Assembly (NCBI RefSeq): GCF_001224225.1
Contig: NZ_CUEE01000007.1
Span: 1-64,000, forward strand
DNA: 64,000 nucleotides
Origin: Staphylococcus borealis
GTDB lineage: Bacteria; Bacillota; Bacilli; Staphylococcales; Staphylococcaceae
Direction: 5' to 3'
A program made the position numbers and the translations under genes. Below the pieces are notes generated by a model that was not told where the DNA came from, made no database searches, and saw nothing but the letters and a program-made list of their open reading frames with translations. Shown here piece after piece: positions 10,091-20,113 of this stretch (its first letter is position 1; each line of letters opens with the position of its first letter).

Positions 10091-10880
10091 ATTTATTTTT
10101 TGTAGCTATTGCATGAGATGAATATTTATATTTTGAGTGTGCAACATATCTCATTAACATAAAATTAACCGTACCTATAATTACCAAAATAATAACAAAA
10201 TAGATATGGTAAGTAATGTTGTACAAATTTACTACACCATATATTGCAGAAGTCGCAATACCGTCAATTAAATAAAATAGTGGATTCAATTTTAGAATTT
10301 GAATCATTAAATTCTCATTTGCAGATGGAATAAATATGACAGGTATAATGAAAAAGCAAATAATTCCAATTAAAAAATATAACTTTGTCATATTCTTGTA
10401 TATAATATCTAATAATCCTAGAGTAACGGATATAAATACAATAAATAAAACCATCATGATAAAAAATACGATAAATGCAATCAATGACTCATCGAAATTC
10501 ACTGGCTTAAACAGTACGACGATCAACGTCAATATACAACAAATAAAACTTCCAAGAATTGCATTTGCAATGGCTGTAACTAATGGTGTTGCTTGGAATG
10601 ATTTTGTTATTAAATAATCTTGGCTGTACGCTTTAAAAGATTTAAATATCGTTGCTAATAGAGTGATAAATGTCATCATAGCAATGAGTCTATATAGCCA
10701 TCTTGCTTTGCTAATATCCTCAATCCCTATAAAAGATAATGTTATTAGTGCAATCACTATTACACCTAATTGCGCAATTAAAAGCATAGCAAACCATTTC
10801 CAAGTATCTATGATGCGTTGTTTTGTAAACTCAATTAGTGATGGAAAGCGTTTAATATATAATAAAAAGTTATCTATCAT
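10089..10880 (-). CDS. Six-helix membrane protein, probable permease partner of the TagH-like protein
   Basis: A 263-residue protein with six strongly hydrophobic segments spread over residues 35-250, a length and layout like an ABC-2 type permease (TagG class). No diagnostic motif is visible, so the family call rests on topology and context. It starts 8 bp after the stop of the TagH-like gene, with GTAGGTGTAAAA as ribosome site, so the two are cotranscribed. It may form a membrane complex with the TagH-like protein; whether it moves anything is unknown because the partner's ATPase motifs are degraded. Confidence 0.6.
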   Translation of the reverse strand: MIDNFLLYIKRFPSLIEFTKQRIIDTWKWFAMLLIAQLGVIVIALITLSFIGIEDISKARWLYRLIAMMTFITLLATIFKSFKAYSQDYLITKSFQATPLVTAIANAILGSFICCILTLIVVLFKPVNFDESLIAFIVFFIMMVLFIVFISVTLGLLDIIYKNMTKLYFLIGIICFFIIPVIFIPSANENLMIQILKLNPLFYLIDGIATSAIYGVVNLYNITYHIYFVIILVIIGTVNFMLMRYVAHSKYKYSSHAIATKNK

Positions 10881-10888
10881 TTTTACAC

Positions 10889-12400
10889 CTACAATTCAAT
10901 GTATATCCACTTGCTATTTTTCATGTCTGCGATTAAATATCCATCCCCCGACTTAACAATCCATAAATCCTGTGTAATATGATATTTATCTTTGAGCTCA
11001 TCTTTATTGACTATCGGAAAAACAAATCCAGTTAATTTATTTTGATCATTAAATAACATATCGATTGGTTGTTGTGTTACTTCAACAACATATCTCGAAT
11101 CTTTATCTGGAACCAATGTCTTTTTAACTTGATCGTGTTTCTTATGTAAGTGGCTATTAAAATAATCTACATAATTACTGTAATTTGATTTCATATATGG
11201 AGATAGCGTTTTGAAAGAATGTGACTCATATAGTGCCGCCGGGTTAAAATATTCTAATTTATGTTTTGCTACCACATAATCTTTATCATCACTGCTGACA
11301 CGATAACTTTTTGAGTTTTCACCTGTGATTGTTAAAAACGTATATTTAGGGACGTTGATATTAGAATCCCCTTTTAAAGTAATTGAATCCTCTAACACAA
11401 TGCCATATGCAAGCTTTTCTTCAAATGGGTCTTTATTCTCTACTTTCTTTTGCGCTTCAATAATTGGAACGTCAAAACGTCCTACATTATTAATCACTAA
11501 TGCGCCTACAATGAATAAGCAAATTAAACTCGTAATTAAAATCGTCCAAAATCTTACAACAAAATCAGGTACTTTCGCATGTCTATATCGTTCAACTCTT
11601 TTGAAATTATAGCTCATTTCCGGAAGTCTACTACGACTTTCTTTCCAATCTAAATCAAAATTAAGTTGTTCTTCATCATATGCTATGCTCATTCTATCTT
11701 GCTCGTGCTCTTTAAATACAGGCAAAACTTGGTTTAGTGAACCTTCCATACGTACTTGTCCATGTGAAATCCAAGCAACATAGTTACTTACTTTTTCAAC
11801 TTTTGCCAAGTCATTATCTATAAATACTAATGACTTATTTTCACTAATATAGTCTTTGGATAATTTTTTTGCTTTTTCTAAAAAGGCTTCATCAAGATGT
11901 TCGATGATATGATTTAAAATGATTAAATCCTTTCGACATACGCGTGCAATACTCAAAATTAACTGTGCAAAATCTGAATGGCTAAGTGCATTAATATGAA
12001 CCGAAGATTTATCATCTAAATGTGCGAACTTAATGATTTGATCAACATTATGAGAGGTTGTTTCATAAGAAAATAATCGTTGAACTTCAGTTACATACTG
12101 TCTTACAGTCATATGTATTAAATGTTTATCTTTTATGTCACCATAATACGTAGAAACCGATTGATTAATCTTACCTCTATCTGGCTTAATGTCACCAGCC
12201 ATAATTCTGCCTATTAAAGTTTTTGAAGATCCTGGTTCACCAATGATAGCTAATGCTTCCCCTTGGTATATATGTAGCGATATATTGTTTAATTCTATGT
12301 CTTCAGCGGCATAGCCAAATGGTAGATACCACTTTCTGTTTTTTTTACTTCTATAATAATGCGTGACATTGAGCATTTTTAAGATTATTGAACTTCCCAT
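10889..12400 (-). CDS. Degenerate TagH-like ABC protein with extracytoplasmic C-terminal domain
   Basis: A 503-residue protein. Residues 1-225 follow the TagH/KpsT-type ABC ATPase fold, a transmembrane helix lies near 285-305, and an extracytoplasmic C-terminal domain follows, the layout of teichoic-acid exporter ATPase TagH. Every catalytic motif departs from consensus: Walker A is GEPGSSKT (54-61, Ser for the last Gly), the signature is LSHSD instead of LSGGQ, Walker B ends in Asn163-His164 instead of Asp-Glu, and the H-loop His is Asn196. It therefore looks like a pseudo-ATPase. It sits between yfhH and a membrane protein, in one operon with recX. Confidence 0.75.
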   Translation of the reverse strand: MGSSIILKMLNVTHYYRSKKNRKWYLPFGYAAEDIELNNISLHIYQGEALAIIGEPGSSKTLIGRIMAGDIKPDRGKINQSVSTYYGDIKDKHLIHMTVRQYVTEVQRLFSYETTSHNVDQIIKFAHLDDKSSVHINALSHSDFAQLILSIARVCRKDLIILNHIIEHLDEAFLEKAKKLSKDYISENKSLVFIDNDLAKVEKVSNYVAWISHGQVRMEGSLNQVLPVFKEHEQDRMSIAYDEEQLNFDLDWKESRSRLPEMSYNFKRVERYRHAKVPDFVVRFWTILITSLICLFIVGALVINNVGRFDVPIIEAQKKVENKDPFEEKLAYGIVLEDSITLKGDSNINVPKYTFLTITGENSKSYRVSSDDKDYVVAKHKLEYFNPAALYESHSFKTLSPYMKSNYSNYVDYFNSHLHKKHDQVKKTLVPDKDSRYVVEVTQQPIDMLFNDQNKLTGFVFPIVNKDELKDKYHITQDLWIVKSGDGYLIADMKNSKWIYIEL

Positions 12401-12415
12401 TCGTGTTACTTCCTT

Positions 12416-12730
12416 CTAAATTTTTAATAAAGCGAGTGGCAATCCTTCTTCAGGGGTCTTACTATTAATTCTATAGCCCCATGCAAACACACCTTTTAAT
12501 CGTTCAACTTTAAAGTATTGCTCGCTTCCATCATTAAGTTTATACATTCTACCAAGTAAAACTTTGGTACGATCAACTAAGTAACTTTCTGCAATAATGA
12601 CCTTACTTTGATAAACATCATATTCATTCATTATGCCGTTCATTTCAGCTTTACGCATCTTTTCTTTATATATCTGTATTTCATGTCTTAATTCCTGTTC
12701 AGACATTTCACTTAGCTTTTTATCATTCAT
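12416..12730 (-). CDS. yfhH: YfhH family protein (DUF1811)
   Basis: A 104-residue soluble protein with a helical N-terminal half ([24 protein letters not shown]) and a C-terminal beta part ([28 protein letters not shown]), the profile of B. subtilis YfhH, whose function is unknown. The ATG at 12730 (MNDKKLSE) lies within the end of recX, giving an 8-bp overlap and probably translational coupling. The yfhH–recX pairing is conserved in Firmicutes. Confidence 0.82.
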   Translation of the reverse strand: MNDKKLSEMSEQELRHEIQIYKEKMRKAEMNGIMNEYDVYQSKVIIAESYLVDRTKVLLGRMYKLNDGSEQYFKVERLKGVFAWGYRINSKTPEEGLPLALLKI

Positions 12731-13526
12731 CTGAAATACCACTTTCTTCTAATTTTGCTTTAATTTTATCATATTTATAGCCTTTTCTCATAAGCGACTC
12801 TATCGTTTTCATTACTAATTGTTGCCCATCATATTTACGTTGTTGCTTTGTATATATTTTTTCAAGATCTTTTTGTAACAGATCCTCCAACAAAGCTTCA
12901 TCTTGTTCAAAATCTAATTCAGATATTGCTTGTTGTGCGATATCCATAGAATAGCCTTTTTGAATTAAGTTTTGAAGTACTTTTTGACGTACTTTAATTT
13001 CAGGACCTTTCTTCGTTCTCATAATTTTATTTGCAACATTTATAACCGCTTCAAATGGTTGTTCTTCTTCATAAATTTGAACATATGTATTGATAATCTT
13101 AGGTTCAATTCCAACTTGATATAATTTTTGTTTGTAAATTTCAGGACCTTTATCAGTAGTATGTATCATTGTATTTTTTAAGCTTTCAGCATAATCTTCA
13201 TGATTAATATATGCCTCTTTATAACAATAATCTATAACTTGTTGAATCGCGGATGCACTAATCTCGTTTTTTTGTAAATGTTGTCGCACTTCTTTTTCAG
13301 TTCTCTTTTTATAAGATAAGTATTGTATAGCCATATTAATACCTAAACGGTAATGCTCATACTTCTGAATCTTCTCCATATCTGATGGCTCAACCATTTG
13401 CCCTTTTTTTAAATTAAATTTTACAAGTGTATTAATATCGATTCCCATTTCAAAAGCGCCGTCCAAGAATAAGTTAAATCGCTCTTTATTGTTCTTCTGT
13501 ACTTCTATTTTAGTAATTTTAGGCAA
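12723..13526 (-). CDS. recX: Regulatory protein RecX
   Basis: A RecX-family modulator of RecA of about 267 residues, built from repeated three-helix modules; [35 protein letters not shown] and [15 protein letters not shown] are typical. Firmicute RecX has extra C-terminal repeats, as here ([17 protein letters not shown]). I favour the TTG at 13526 ([11 protein letters not shown]), the end seen in S. aureus RecX, with AAAGGTGG upstream; a GTG at 13538 would add four residues. It is first of the recX-yfhH-TagH-like-permease run. Confidence 0.9.
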   Translation of the reverse strand: MPKITKIEVQKNNKERFNLFLDGAFEMGIDINTLVKFNLKKGQMVEPSDMEKIQKYEHYRLGINMAIQYLSYKKRTEKEVRQHLQKNEISASAIQQVIDYCYKEAYINHEDYAESLKNTMIHTTDKGPEIYKQKLYQVGIEPKIINTYVQIYEEEQPFEAVINVANKIMRTKKGPEIKVRQKVLQNLIQKGYSMDIAQQAISELDFEQDEALLEDLLQKDLEKIYTKQQRKYDGQQLVMKTIESLMRKGYKYDKIKAKLEESGISDE

Positions 13527-13633
13527 TTCCTCCACCACCTTTACTTTGATTTATATTAAAAATCAAACTATCTTGATTTATCTAACACACATTATTTTAT
13601 ATCACTTAACGCATTACACAAAATGTTTTACCC

Positions 13634-13681
13634 ATAAAAAAACCTCATAAAGGCTATTATTAAAATGGCTCCTTTATGAGG
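13634..13681 (-). terminator. Terminator of sgtB
   Basis: The arms CCTCATAAAGG and CCTTTATGAGG (13643-13653 and 13671-13681) are followed on the minus strand by seven T. Confidence 0.88.
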
Positions 13682-13721
13682 ACTTACACAAATATACAAT
13701 TTATTTTTTCAAGATGTACAA

Positions 13722-14534
13722 TCAATAGTTATTTAATTGACTTAACGCTTCTTGATATTGACTATCTGAAATATACGCCTGCTGTTTCATCTTTTCAAGA
13801 TTGGTTTTAATTCTATTTTTAAAATTGTCAGACATATTACTTATATCATAAACACTCGGTGCATTGACTTTACTTGCTAATATCGCACTTTGTAAGACAG
13901 TGATTTGAGGCATATTGCTATTATTCTTATCTACTGTTGTTCCAAAATAATAGTTCGCAGCACCCTCAATTGTATATTGATCACTACCATAATATATGTT
14001 ATTTAAGTAGAAACTCAATATTTCATTTTTACTATATTGTTGTTCTACTTTATGTGCTACAAACAATTCCTTTAATTTCCGAGTAAAGGAACGCTCATTG
14101 TCGTAATAATAATTCTTCACAGTTTGTTGTGTAATTGTACTTCCACCTTGAACGTCTCTATCACCTATCGTTGAGAATAATGCTCGTGTTGTTCCTTTGA
14201 CGTCAAATCCATGGTGTTTATAATAACGTTCATCCTCCATCGAAATAAAAGCACCTTTTACATAATCCGGCATATTGTCTGAAGAAACATAATTACTTTT
14301 GTTTTCAATTGTTTTAAGGTCATCAACATTTGCTCTCGAAGATAAGAAATACATTAACCCAATAAACAATGCAAATATGATGATAAATATAATAAATATT
14401 CTTAAAAATATACGTTTACTTTTTTTCTTTTTAGGTGGTTTTCCTACAGGTTGATAATACGTATTGTAATGAGGTTCATTACGGTAATGTGAATGTCTCT
14501 CAGGCGAGTTGTTCATTCTTTGGCTTCTTTTCAT
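13722..14534 (-). CDS. sgtB: Monofunctional peptidoglycan glycosyltransferase SgtB/Mgt
   Basis: A 270-residue GT51 transglycosylase that polymerises lipid II glycan strands outside the membrane. Residues 1-40 are cytoplasmic and basic (PPKKKKSKR), 42-64 form the membrane anchor, and the remainder is the catalytic domain. The catalytic Glu100 is in SMEDERYY, and [16 protein letters not shown] and [15 protein letters not shown] are the conserved GT51 motifs. Length and sequence match S. aureus Mgt. It is a single gene with its own terminator, and in S. aureus belongs to the VraSR cell-wall stress regulon, whose regulator genes are also in this window. Confidence 0.95.
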   Translation of the reverse strand: MKRSQRMNNSPERHSHYRNEPHYNTYYQPVGKPPKKKKSKRIFLRIFIIFIIIFALFIGLMYFLSSRANVDDLKTIENKSNYVSSDNMPDYVKGAFISMEDERYYKHHGFDVKGTTRALFSTIGDRDVQGGSTITQQTVKNYYYDNERSFTRKLKELFVAHKVEQQYSKNEILSFYLNNIYYGSDQYTIEGAANYYFGTTVDKNNSNMPQITVLQSAILASKVNAPSVYDISNMSDNFKNRIKTNLEKMKQQAYISDSQYQEALSQLNNY

Positions 14535-14691
14535 GTGGTAGCTCCTTTACTAAAACTCACTCTATAACTGTGAGTTTAACAGTAGTTTTTAGATTAAGCT
14601 ATACCTATCATGAAAAATCAGTCCCAAGGTGTATGAGAAAAGATTGTTTAAAGCCATTTTAGATCAATCGTTGAATAACATTCTAATCGCA

Positions 14692-14736
14692 ATAAAAAAA
14701 GAACTAAGAGAAGCTTTACAGCCTCTTCTCAGTTCT
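14692..14736 (-). terminator. Terminator of the PfpI-family gene
   Basis: An AGAACT-AAGAGAAG stem against CTTCTC-AGTTCT with a short loop, followed on the minus strand by seven T. A second small hairpin (AAACTCAC/GTGAGTTT near 14554-14576) sits just upstream of sgtB. Nothing else is seen in 14535-14807. Confidence 0.8.
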
Positions 14737-14807
14737 ATAACTTACACATTTGCTTTAAAGCAACATGCATGGTTTAAATTAGTTTTAAGTCTTAGAAACA
14801 ATAAATT

Positions 14808-15326
14808 TTATGCTTGAAGTTGTTTAACAATTTCTCTATTAAAATCATCTAAGTCGTCTGGTGTACGACTTGTAACGATATTATTATCAACTACAACTGA
14901 TTCGTCTACGACATTTGCACCTGCATTTGATAAATCTTTACGTACATTTAATACAGCAGTAAGTGTGCGTCCATTTAAGTCATCTGTATCGATTAAAATT
15001 TGAGGGCCGTGGCAAATCGCAAAGGCTGGCACATCATTTTTAGTGAAGTATTTAGCAAATGTGCCATAACGACCTTCAGCATCACCGCGAAGATGGTCTG
15101 GTGAGAATCCACCAGGAATAAGTAGGCCATCGTAATCTTCTGGTTTTGCATCTGCAATACTTACATCAACAGTAACTTTTTCACCGTGTTTACCTACTAC
15201 TTCTGCATTTGCAATATCACCAATAATTTCAGTTTCGAAACCAGCTTCTTCAATTGCTTCTTTAGGGCTAGTTAATTCGATATCTTCGAATTCATTTGAT
15301 AAAATAATTGCTACTTTTTTAGCCAT
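14808..15326 (-). CDS. DJ-1/PfpI family protein (SAV1875-like)
   Basis: A 172-residue DJ-1/PfpI superfamily protein. The nucleophile-elbow cysteine Cys105 and adjacent His106 are in [11 protein letters not shown] and the conserved acidic residue is Glu17, the set found in S. aureus SAV1875. Family members act as glyoxalases, deglycases or small proteases; which applies cannot be read from the sequence. The RBS is AAGAAAGGTG. It is transcribed alone with a terminator. Confidence 0.87.
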   Translation of the reverse strand: MAKKVAIILSNEFEDIELTSPKEAIEEAGFETEIIGDIANAEVVGKHGEKVTVDVSIADAKPEDYDGLLIPGGFSPDHLRGDAEGRYGTFAKYFTKNDVPAFAICHGPQILIDTDDLNGRTLTAVLNVRKDLSNAGANVVDESVVVDNNIVTSRTPDDLDDFNREIVKQLQA

Positions 15327-15414
15327 TAGTCAATCACCTTTCTTGTTCGAATTATACTAATTATATAGACGAAATTAAGTGATATTAAACATACATAGAT
15401 TGAAGTGTTTCAAT

Positions 15415-15576
15415 TTATTTAGAAACTTGTTTAACTTTTTCTTCTAATTGGTCTAGTAATCCAATCCATTCATCTATATCTTCAACGCTTACTTCATCGG
15501 GATTTACATGGTCAATATCTTCTAAAAATTTTGATAATCTTGTTTTAATTTGTTCCATTGTTTGTTGTTCATTCAT
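15415..15576 (-). CDS. SE1561-family small protein
   Basis: A 53-residue acidic, helical protein beginning MNEQQTMEQIKTRLSKFL and ending EEKVKQVSK, preceded by GGAGAAATCGTT. It matches the small SE1561 family found in the same place, between the PfpI and YfkAB genes, in other staphylococci. Heptad-like spacing of Leu, Ile and Val suggests a coiled coil. The function is unknown. Confidence 0.78.
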   Translation of the reverse strand: MNEQQTMEQIKTRLSKFLEDIDHVNPDEVSVEDIDEWIGLLDQLEEKVKQVSK

Positions 15577-15724
15577 AACGATTTCTCCTTATTAATATAT
15601 ATTTATTAAACTATACGTTAGTTTTATCCTAACAGAATTTGACAAAAAGCGATATAATCTTAATAATGTTTACTGTACTTTTGCAACGGATTAAGGAATT
15701 TTTTTAAGTTTAGGAGTAATAAAT

Positions 15725-16870
15725 ATGTGGATGACAAATCAGAAAAAACCCATTTCAATTAACAACGATCCATGGGAAGCATACAACGATGTTAAAACAC
15801 ACGGTCAGTTAACACTAAGTAATATAGAGTTCACTACTACTACATTATGTAATATGAGATGTAGTCACTGTGCTGTTGGCTATACTTTACAAACTAAAGA
15901 TCCAGATGCTTTACCTATGGAAATCATTTATCGTCGTTTAGATGAAATACCTCACTTACGAACTATGTCAATAACAGGTGGCGAACCAATGTTCTCAAAA
16001 AAATCAATTAAAAACATTGTTAAACCTCTGTTAAAATATGCACAAGATCGTGGTATATATGTTCAAATGAATTCTAATTTAACACTACCGCAAGATCGTT
16101 ATTTAGATATAGCTGAATACATAGACGTTATGCATATCTCTCATAACTGGGGTACAATTCAAGAATTTACTGATGTAGGTTTCGGCGCAATGAAGAAGCA
16201 ACCTCCTTTAAAAGCAAAATTAAAATTATATGAACAGATGTTAGAGAATGCAAGTACATTATCAAGTCAAGGTATGTTTGTTTCAGCTGAAACGATGTTA
16301 AATCAAAGTACATTACCTTATTTAGATAAAATTCACAATGAAATCGTCAATGACATGAAATGCAGTCGTCATGAAGTTCATCCAATGTACCCTGCAGATT
16401 TTGCAAGTCAATTAAATGTGCTTTCTTTAAAAGAAATGAAACAAGCGATTCATCATTTATTAGACATTAGAGATGAAAATGTATGGATGTTATTTGGTAC
16501 ATTACCTATTTATCCATGTATTAATGATGACAATGACCAAGCATTGTTACAGCATTTACGCGATGCTAAAAATGTTACGACACGTAATGATCCAGATGGA
16601 CGTAGTCGCCTGAATGTTAATGTCTTTAGTGGCGATGTGATTGTGACTGATTTCGGAGATGAAAATGGTACAATTTCAAATATTAAAACTGACAAATTAA
16701 CAGACGTATTTAATAAATGGCTTACATCGGATTTAGCGCAATCACTCAATTGTCATTGTGAGGCATTTCACTGTTTAGGTCCTAACGTTCTAGTTAAAAA
16801 CATGTACTATCCAAACACTGATTTCAGAAAAAATGAGATTGAAATGCATACTGAAAATATTTTCAGTTAA
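15725..16870 (+). CDS. yfkAB: Radical SAM protein YfkAB
   Basis: A 381-residue radical SAM enzyme. The [4Fe-4S]/SAM cysteines are in TLCNMRCSHCAVG (C-X3-C-X2-C, near residue 40), followed by the SAM-binding SITGGEPMFS. The C-terminal domain has further cysteines (NCHCEAFHCLG) that may hold an auxiliary cluster. In B. subtilis the homologous regions are annotated as yfkA and yfkB. The substrate is unknown. The RBS is TTAGGAGT. It is transcribed alone and ends at a bidirectional terminator. Confidence 0.85.
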   Translation: MWMTNQKKPISINNDPWEAYNDVKTHGQLTLSNIEFTTTTLCNMRCSHCAVGYTLQTKDPDALPMEIIYRRLDEIPHLRTMSITGGEPMFSKKSIKNIVKPLLKYAQDRGIYVQMNSNLTLPQDRYLDIAEYIDVMHISHNWGTIQEFTDVGFGAMKKQPPLKAKLKLYEQMLENASTLSSQGMFVSAETMLNQSTLPYLDKIHNEIVNDMKCSRHEVHPMYPADFASQLNVLSLKEMKQAIHHLLDIRDENVWMLFGTLPIYPCINDDNDQALLQHLRDAKNVTTRNDPDGRSRLNVNVFSGDVIVTDFGDENGTISNIKTDKLTDVFNKWLTSDLAQSLNCHCEAFHCLGPNVLVKNMYYPNTDFRKNEIEMHTENIFS

Positions 16871-16888
16871 ATCATTTCAAGCAAATAT

Positions 16889-16944
16889 AATAAGCACCAC
16901 ATAAAATAAATTTACTCTAACATTATTTTATGTGGTGCTTATTT
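16889..16944. terminator. Bidirectional terminator
   Basis: A 21-bp perfect stem (AATAAGCACCACATAAAATAA and complement) around a 13-nt loop with T runs on both sides, between the convergent yfkAB and thioesterase genes. Confidence 0.92.
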
Positions 16945-16992
16945 TCACTCTTTTAAACTATACTATCTATATTACAAGCCGCTTCACAAAGT

Positions 16993-17526
16993 TTAAATTT
17001 CTTCAATATGTTGCGCGTTTGATAAAAATTCGATAGTACTTTTACTTTCTTCTCTTCTATCTTTACGACGTTGAACACGTTTAGGTGCACTTTCGTAAAA
17101 CCATTTTTCAATTTTTGTTTCTGGATAAACATCTGGTACTTTGACTGGTTTCCCATTATCATCTAATGCAACGAAAGTAAGGAAACTTAAGGCTGCTAAA
17201 TGCTTTTCTTTATTTAAAACATCTTCAATGATAATTTGTACACAAACTTCCATTGAACTCGTACCTGCATAACTGACCATTGCTTCATAAGAAGTTATAT
17301 CTCCTGTTTTGATTGGTCTTAAGAAATCAACCGAATCTGTTGAAGCTGTTACTACTTGTGCGTTAGCATGTTTCATCGCTGTAATAGCTGCTATTTCATC
17401 TATATTAGCCATCAATGATCCACCAAACATTGTGTGATGATGATTGGTGTCTTGAGGAAATACTTGCTTAGCTTTAAAACTTTTCGATTCAGACATTGAT
17501 TTTCGATTATCTTGAGAATTTGACAT
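16993..17526 (-). CDS. Acyl-CoA thioesterase, hotdog fold (YkhA-like)
   Basis: A 177-residue single hotdog-domain thioesterase that hydrolyses acyl-CoA to free acid and CoA. HHTMFGGSLMANIDEIAAITAMKHA holds the active-site Gly-Gly and Asp, and VVTASTDSVDFLRPIK is the second conserved block of the YkhA/BFIT class. The basic C-terminus (PKRVQRRKDRREE) is unusual for its charge and may extend beyond the fold. The start follows AAAAGAGGTATAAC. It lies 32 bp downstream of ampS and is probably cotranscribed. Confidence 0.88.
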   Translation of the reverse strand: MSNSQDNRKSMSESKSFKAKQVFPQDTNHHHTMFGGSLMANIDEIAAITAMKHANAQVVTASTDSVDFLRPIKTGDITSYEAMVSYAGTSSMEVCVQIIIEDVLNKEKHLAALSFLTFVALDDNGKPVKVPDVYPETKIEKWFYESAPKRVQRRKDRREESKSTIEFLSNAQHIEEI

Positions 17527-17558
17527 GCGTTATACCTCTTTTATATTAATTTCTATTT

Positions 17559-18806
17559 TTATTGTGCCCAATTACCATTTTTAAACACTAATTCTTTAGA
17601 GCCATCCTGTTTAATTCCATAAATCGTTAAATCAGCACTACCTATCATGAAATCAACGTGCACATTTGAGTCATTTAAGCCACTGGCAACTTTTTCTTCA
17701 GTCGTCATTTCTGTACCACCTTCAACATTGAAACCATATGCCGAACCAATAGCTAAATGGCACGATGCATTCTCATCAAAAAGTGTATTGTAAAAAATAG
17801 TATTACGATTTGAAATTGGAGAATCGTCAGGTACTAAGGCAACTTCACCTAATCGTTTAGACCCTTCATCTGTGTTAATCAGATCTCTAAGTACCTCTTC
17901 GCCTTTTTCCGCTTTGAAATCTACAATTTGTCCATCTTTAAATGTTAATGTAAAGCCATCAATAATTGTTCCATTATAACTTAGTGGTAATTTATTCGTC
18001 ACGAATCCATTGACATTATTACGATCAGGAGCTGTAAAGACTTCTTCAGTTGGTATATTCGCTATAAATGCTTGTTGATTACCATTTACATAGCTTGTAG
18101 CATCCTCCCATATATGCCCTTTAGGAAGACCAACGACTAAGTCTGTTCCTTCTGATTGATAGTGTAAGGCTTTATAATTTTCGTCTTGCATTTGTTTAGC
18201 ATGTACACTTAAGTTTTCGATATGGTGCTTCCAATTTTCAATAGGATCATTGCCATCAATTCTTACGATATCAAATACTTCATTAATAAATTTCTCCAGT
18301 GCAGCTGTTTCGTCTAATTCTGGATAAACACGTTTCGCCCAATCTTTAGAAGGAAAGGCTGCAACTACCCATGGAAATTGATTCTTTTGACTTCCTTCCA
18401 TATAACCTTTGAATGCATGACTATAACTCATTTGATATGCTTTCAGTTTTTCTGCATCTATACCGTTTAATAAATTAGGATCTCCGCTTAATAAGGCTAA
18501 ATTAGCTGCACCACGATTGGCATAATCCATTCGTTCTTCTACTTCATATGATTTTACAGCTTGATGTTCAAAATAATCGACCGATTCATATTCGAACTTA
18601 AGTCTATTTAATCTAGAATCAGCATATACAACTTTAACGTCGGAAGCCCCTGCTTTATAAGATTCTTCAACAATTAATCGCGTCAACTCGATAGCATCCA
18701 CTGAAGATCTAATAAACACAGGTTGTTTAGGTTGTACGTTCATGCCAATTTTTACTAATAATTCTGCATATTGTTGTAATTTCTCGTTATAACTTAATGA
18801 AGTCAT
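17559..18806 (-). CDS. ampS: M29-family metallo-aminopeptidase AmpS
   Basis: A 415-residue thermophilic aminopeptidase family (M29) enzyme that removes N-terminal residues with a dinuclear metal centre. Residues typical of the family are PNGHxW-like [10 protein letters not shown], the metal-binding Glu in [24 protein letters not shown] and the His-Asp pair in [13 protein letters not shown]. Length matches S. aureus AmpS. The RBS GGAGG lies before the ATG at 18806. It forms a run with the DUF1128 gene (13 bp upstream) and the thioesterase. Confidence 0.93.
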   Translation of the reverse strand: MTSLSYNEKLQQYAELLVKIGMNVQPKQPVFIRSSVDAIELTRLIVEESYKAGASDVKVVYADSRLNRLKFEYESVDYFEHQAVKSYEVEERMDYANRGAANLALLSGDPNLLNGIDAEKLKAYQMSYSHAFKGYMEGSQKNQFPWVVAAFPSKDWAKRVYPELDETAALEKFINEVFDIVRIDGNDPIENWKHHIENLSVHAKQMQDENYKALHYQSEGTDLVVGLPKGHIWEDATSYVNGNQQAFIANIPTEEVFTAPDRNNVNGFVTNKLPLSYNGTIIDGFTLTFKDGQIVDFKAEKGEEVLRDLINTDEGSKRLGEVALVPDDSPISNRNTIFYNTLFDENASCHLAIGSAYGFNVEGGTEMTTEEKVASGLNDSNVHVDFMIGSADLTIYGIKQDGSKELVFKNGNWAQ

Positions 18807-18819
18807 ATGCGCATCCTCC

Positions 18820-19029
18820 TTAATCTTGACGTAAGTTGCCTAATTCGTCAGCAATCGCTGTCACTTCACTTGGTGAAAAAGAATCTTTAGACATTACAAA
18901 ATTGTATATTTCCTCTACATCTTGTTGATTGGCTTCTTCAAATTTATCGGGATTTAATAATCCTTGATTAACGATGTTTAACTTTTTTCTAATCTCTGCA
19001 ATCATTTCTTTATTATTATTTTGAGTCAC
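18820..19029 (-). CDS. DUF1128 small protein
   Basis: A 69-residue soluble protein of the DUF1128 family ([22 protein letters not shown], then [21 protein letters not shown]), of unknown function and widely conserved in Bacilli. It starts with GTG after GAGGTGATAAC. It is first gene of the run leading into ampS and the thioesterase. Confidence 0.85.
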   Translation of the reverse strand: MTQNNNKEMIAEIRKKLNIVNQGLLNPDKFEEANQQDVEEIYNFVMSKDSFSPSEVTAIADELGNLRQD

Positions 19030-19170
19030 GTTATCACCTCTTTAATACAATATTTTATCAAAGTATGACGATTTAACAAACTTTTATCGAATAAAGTAAT
19101 ATTATGTCTTTATAAAATTTTAAAATAACTATAAAATGGTTTATATATAACAGATTAGGGGGAATAGAGT

Positions 19171-19635
19171 ATGGTAGATATAGCATTTGTATGTCTTGGA
19201 AACATATGTCGCTCTCCTATGGCTGAAGCAATCATGCGTCAACGCTTGAAAGATAGACATGTTTCAGGTGTTAATGTTTATTCAAGAGGCACTGGCAAAT
19301 GGAACCTTGGAGAACCTCCTCATGAAGGTACTCAAGATATTCTTAATCGCCATAATATACCTTTTGATGGTATGATTAGTGAGTTGTTTGAACCGAGTGA
19401 TGATTTTGATTATATTATTGCCATGGATCAAAGTAATGTTGATAATATTAAAAACATCAATCCTAACCTAAAAGGAAAATTGTTCAAATTACTTGAATTT
19501 AGTAATATGGAAGAGAGTGATGTACCAGATCCTTACTACACAAATAATTTTGAAGGTGTATATGAAATGGTACAATCATCTTGTGATAATCTAATTGATT
19601 TCATCGTTAAAGATGCAAATTTGAAAGAGGGGTAA
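19171..19635 (+). CDS. ptpA: Low-molecular-weight protein tyrosine phosphatase PtpA
   Basis: A 154-residue LMW-PTP. The phosphate-binding loop CLGNICRS holds nucleophile Cys8 and Arg14, and the general-acid Asp is in VPDPYY. S. aureus PtpA is secreted without a classical signal and contributes to survival in macrophages; no signal peptide is seen here either. The RBS is TAGGGGGAA. The YtxH-like gene follows 5 bp after the stop, so the two form an operon. Confidence 0.94.
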   Translation: MVDIAFVCLGNICRSPMAEAIMRQRLKDRHVSGVNVYSRGTGKWNLGEPPHEGTQDILNRHNIPFDGMISELFEPSDDFDYIIAMDQSNVDNIKNINPNLKGKLFKLLEFSNMEESDVPDPYYTNNFEGVYEMVQSSCDNLIDFIVKDANLKEG

Positions 19636-19640
19636 ATGAA

Positions 19641-19925
19641 ATGGAAAACAAATTAATTCCTGGTATTCTAATAGGTGCACTTGTTGGTGGCGCTGCTACG
19701 TTAGCAGACAAATCAACACGTAATGCATTAGTTCAATCTGTAAAAGATATTAAAGAAGGTAATCGTTCACGTAAACCTTCTAAATTTAATTCTATTAAAG
19801 ACGAAGTTTTATATTGGAAAGATACAATTGAAGAAATTCGTCGTAATAATCCAGAATTAGAAAAATCAATTAAAGATGCGAAAGATACTTTCGTTAACCG
19901 TAAGAATAACCGCATTGGTCAATAA
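19641..19925 (+). CDS. YtxH-like small membrane-associated protein
   Basis: A 94-residue protein with one short hydrophobic segment at the N-terminus (LIPGILIGALVGGAATLA) and a basic-acidic helical tail, the pattern of YtxH-domain general stress proteins. The ribosome site GAAAGAGGGG overlaps the end of ptpA. No enzymatic motif is present. It is probably anchored to the inner membrane face. Confidence 0.75.
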   Translation: MENKLIPGILIGALVGGAATLADKSTRNALVQSVKDIKEGNRSRKPSKFNSIKDEVLYWKDTIEEIRRNNPELEKSIKDAKDTFVNRKNNRIGQ

Positions 19926-20021
19926 TTGGTTGCTTACGATTGCTACATCGTCTAACATGTTAGTGATCATAAGCAATAACTAAAAGTGAATCATATCAAT
20001 TTTGATTTTCACTCATAGTAA

Positions 20022-20070
20022 AGCGGGACAATGAAATCTTCTAATATAACAGGTTTCTGTCTCGCTTCTT
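20022..20070 (+). terminator. Terminator of the ptpA operon
   Basis: AAGCGGGACA with GAAA-C pairs with GGTTTC and TGTCTCGCTT, followed by TTTTACTTTTT. A smaller hairpin (AGTGAATCA/TGATTTTCACT) lies just before it at 19985-20016. The two together end the ptpA-ytxH transcript. Confidence 0.75.
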
Positions 20071-20113
20071 TTACTTTTTATTTATGTATGTGGTTAAAGC
20101 AAAGGAGATTGTT

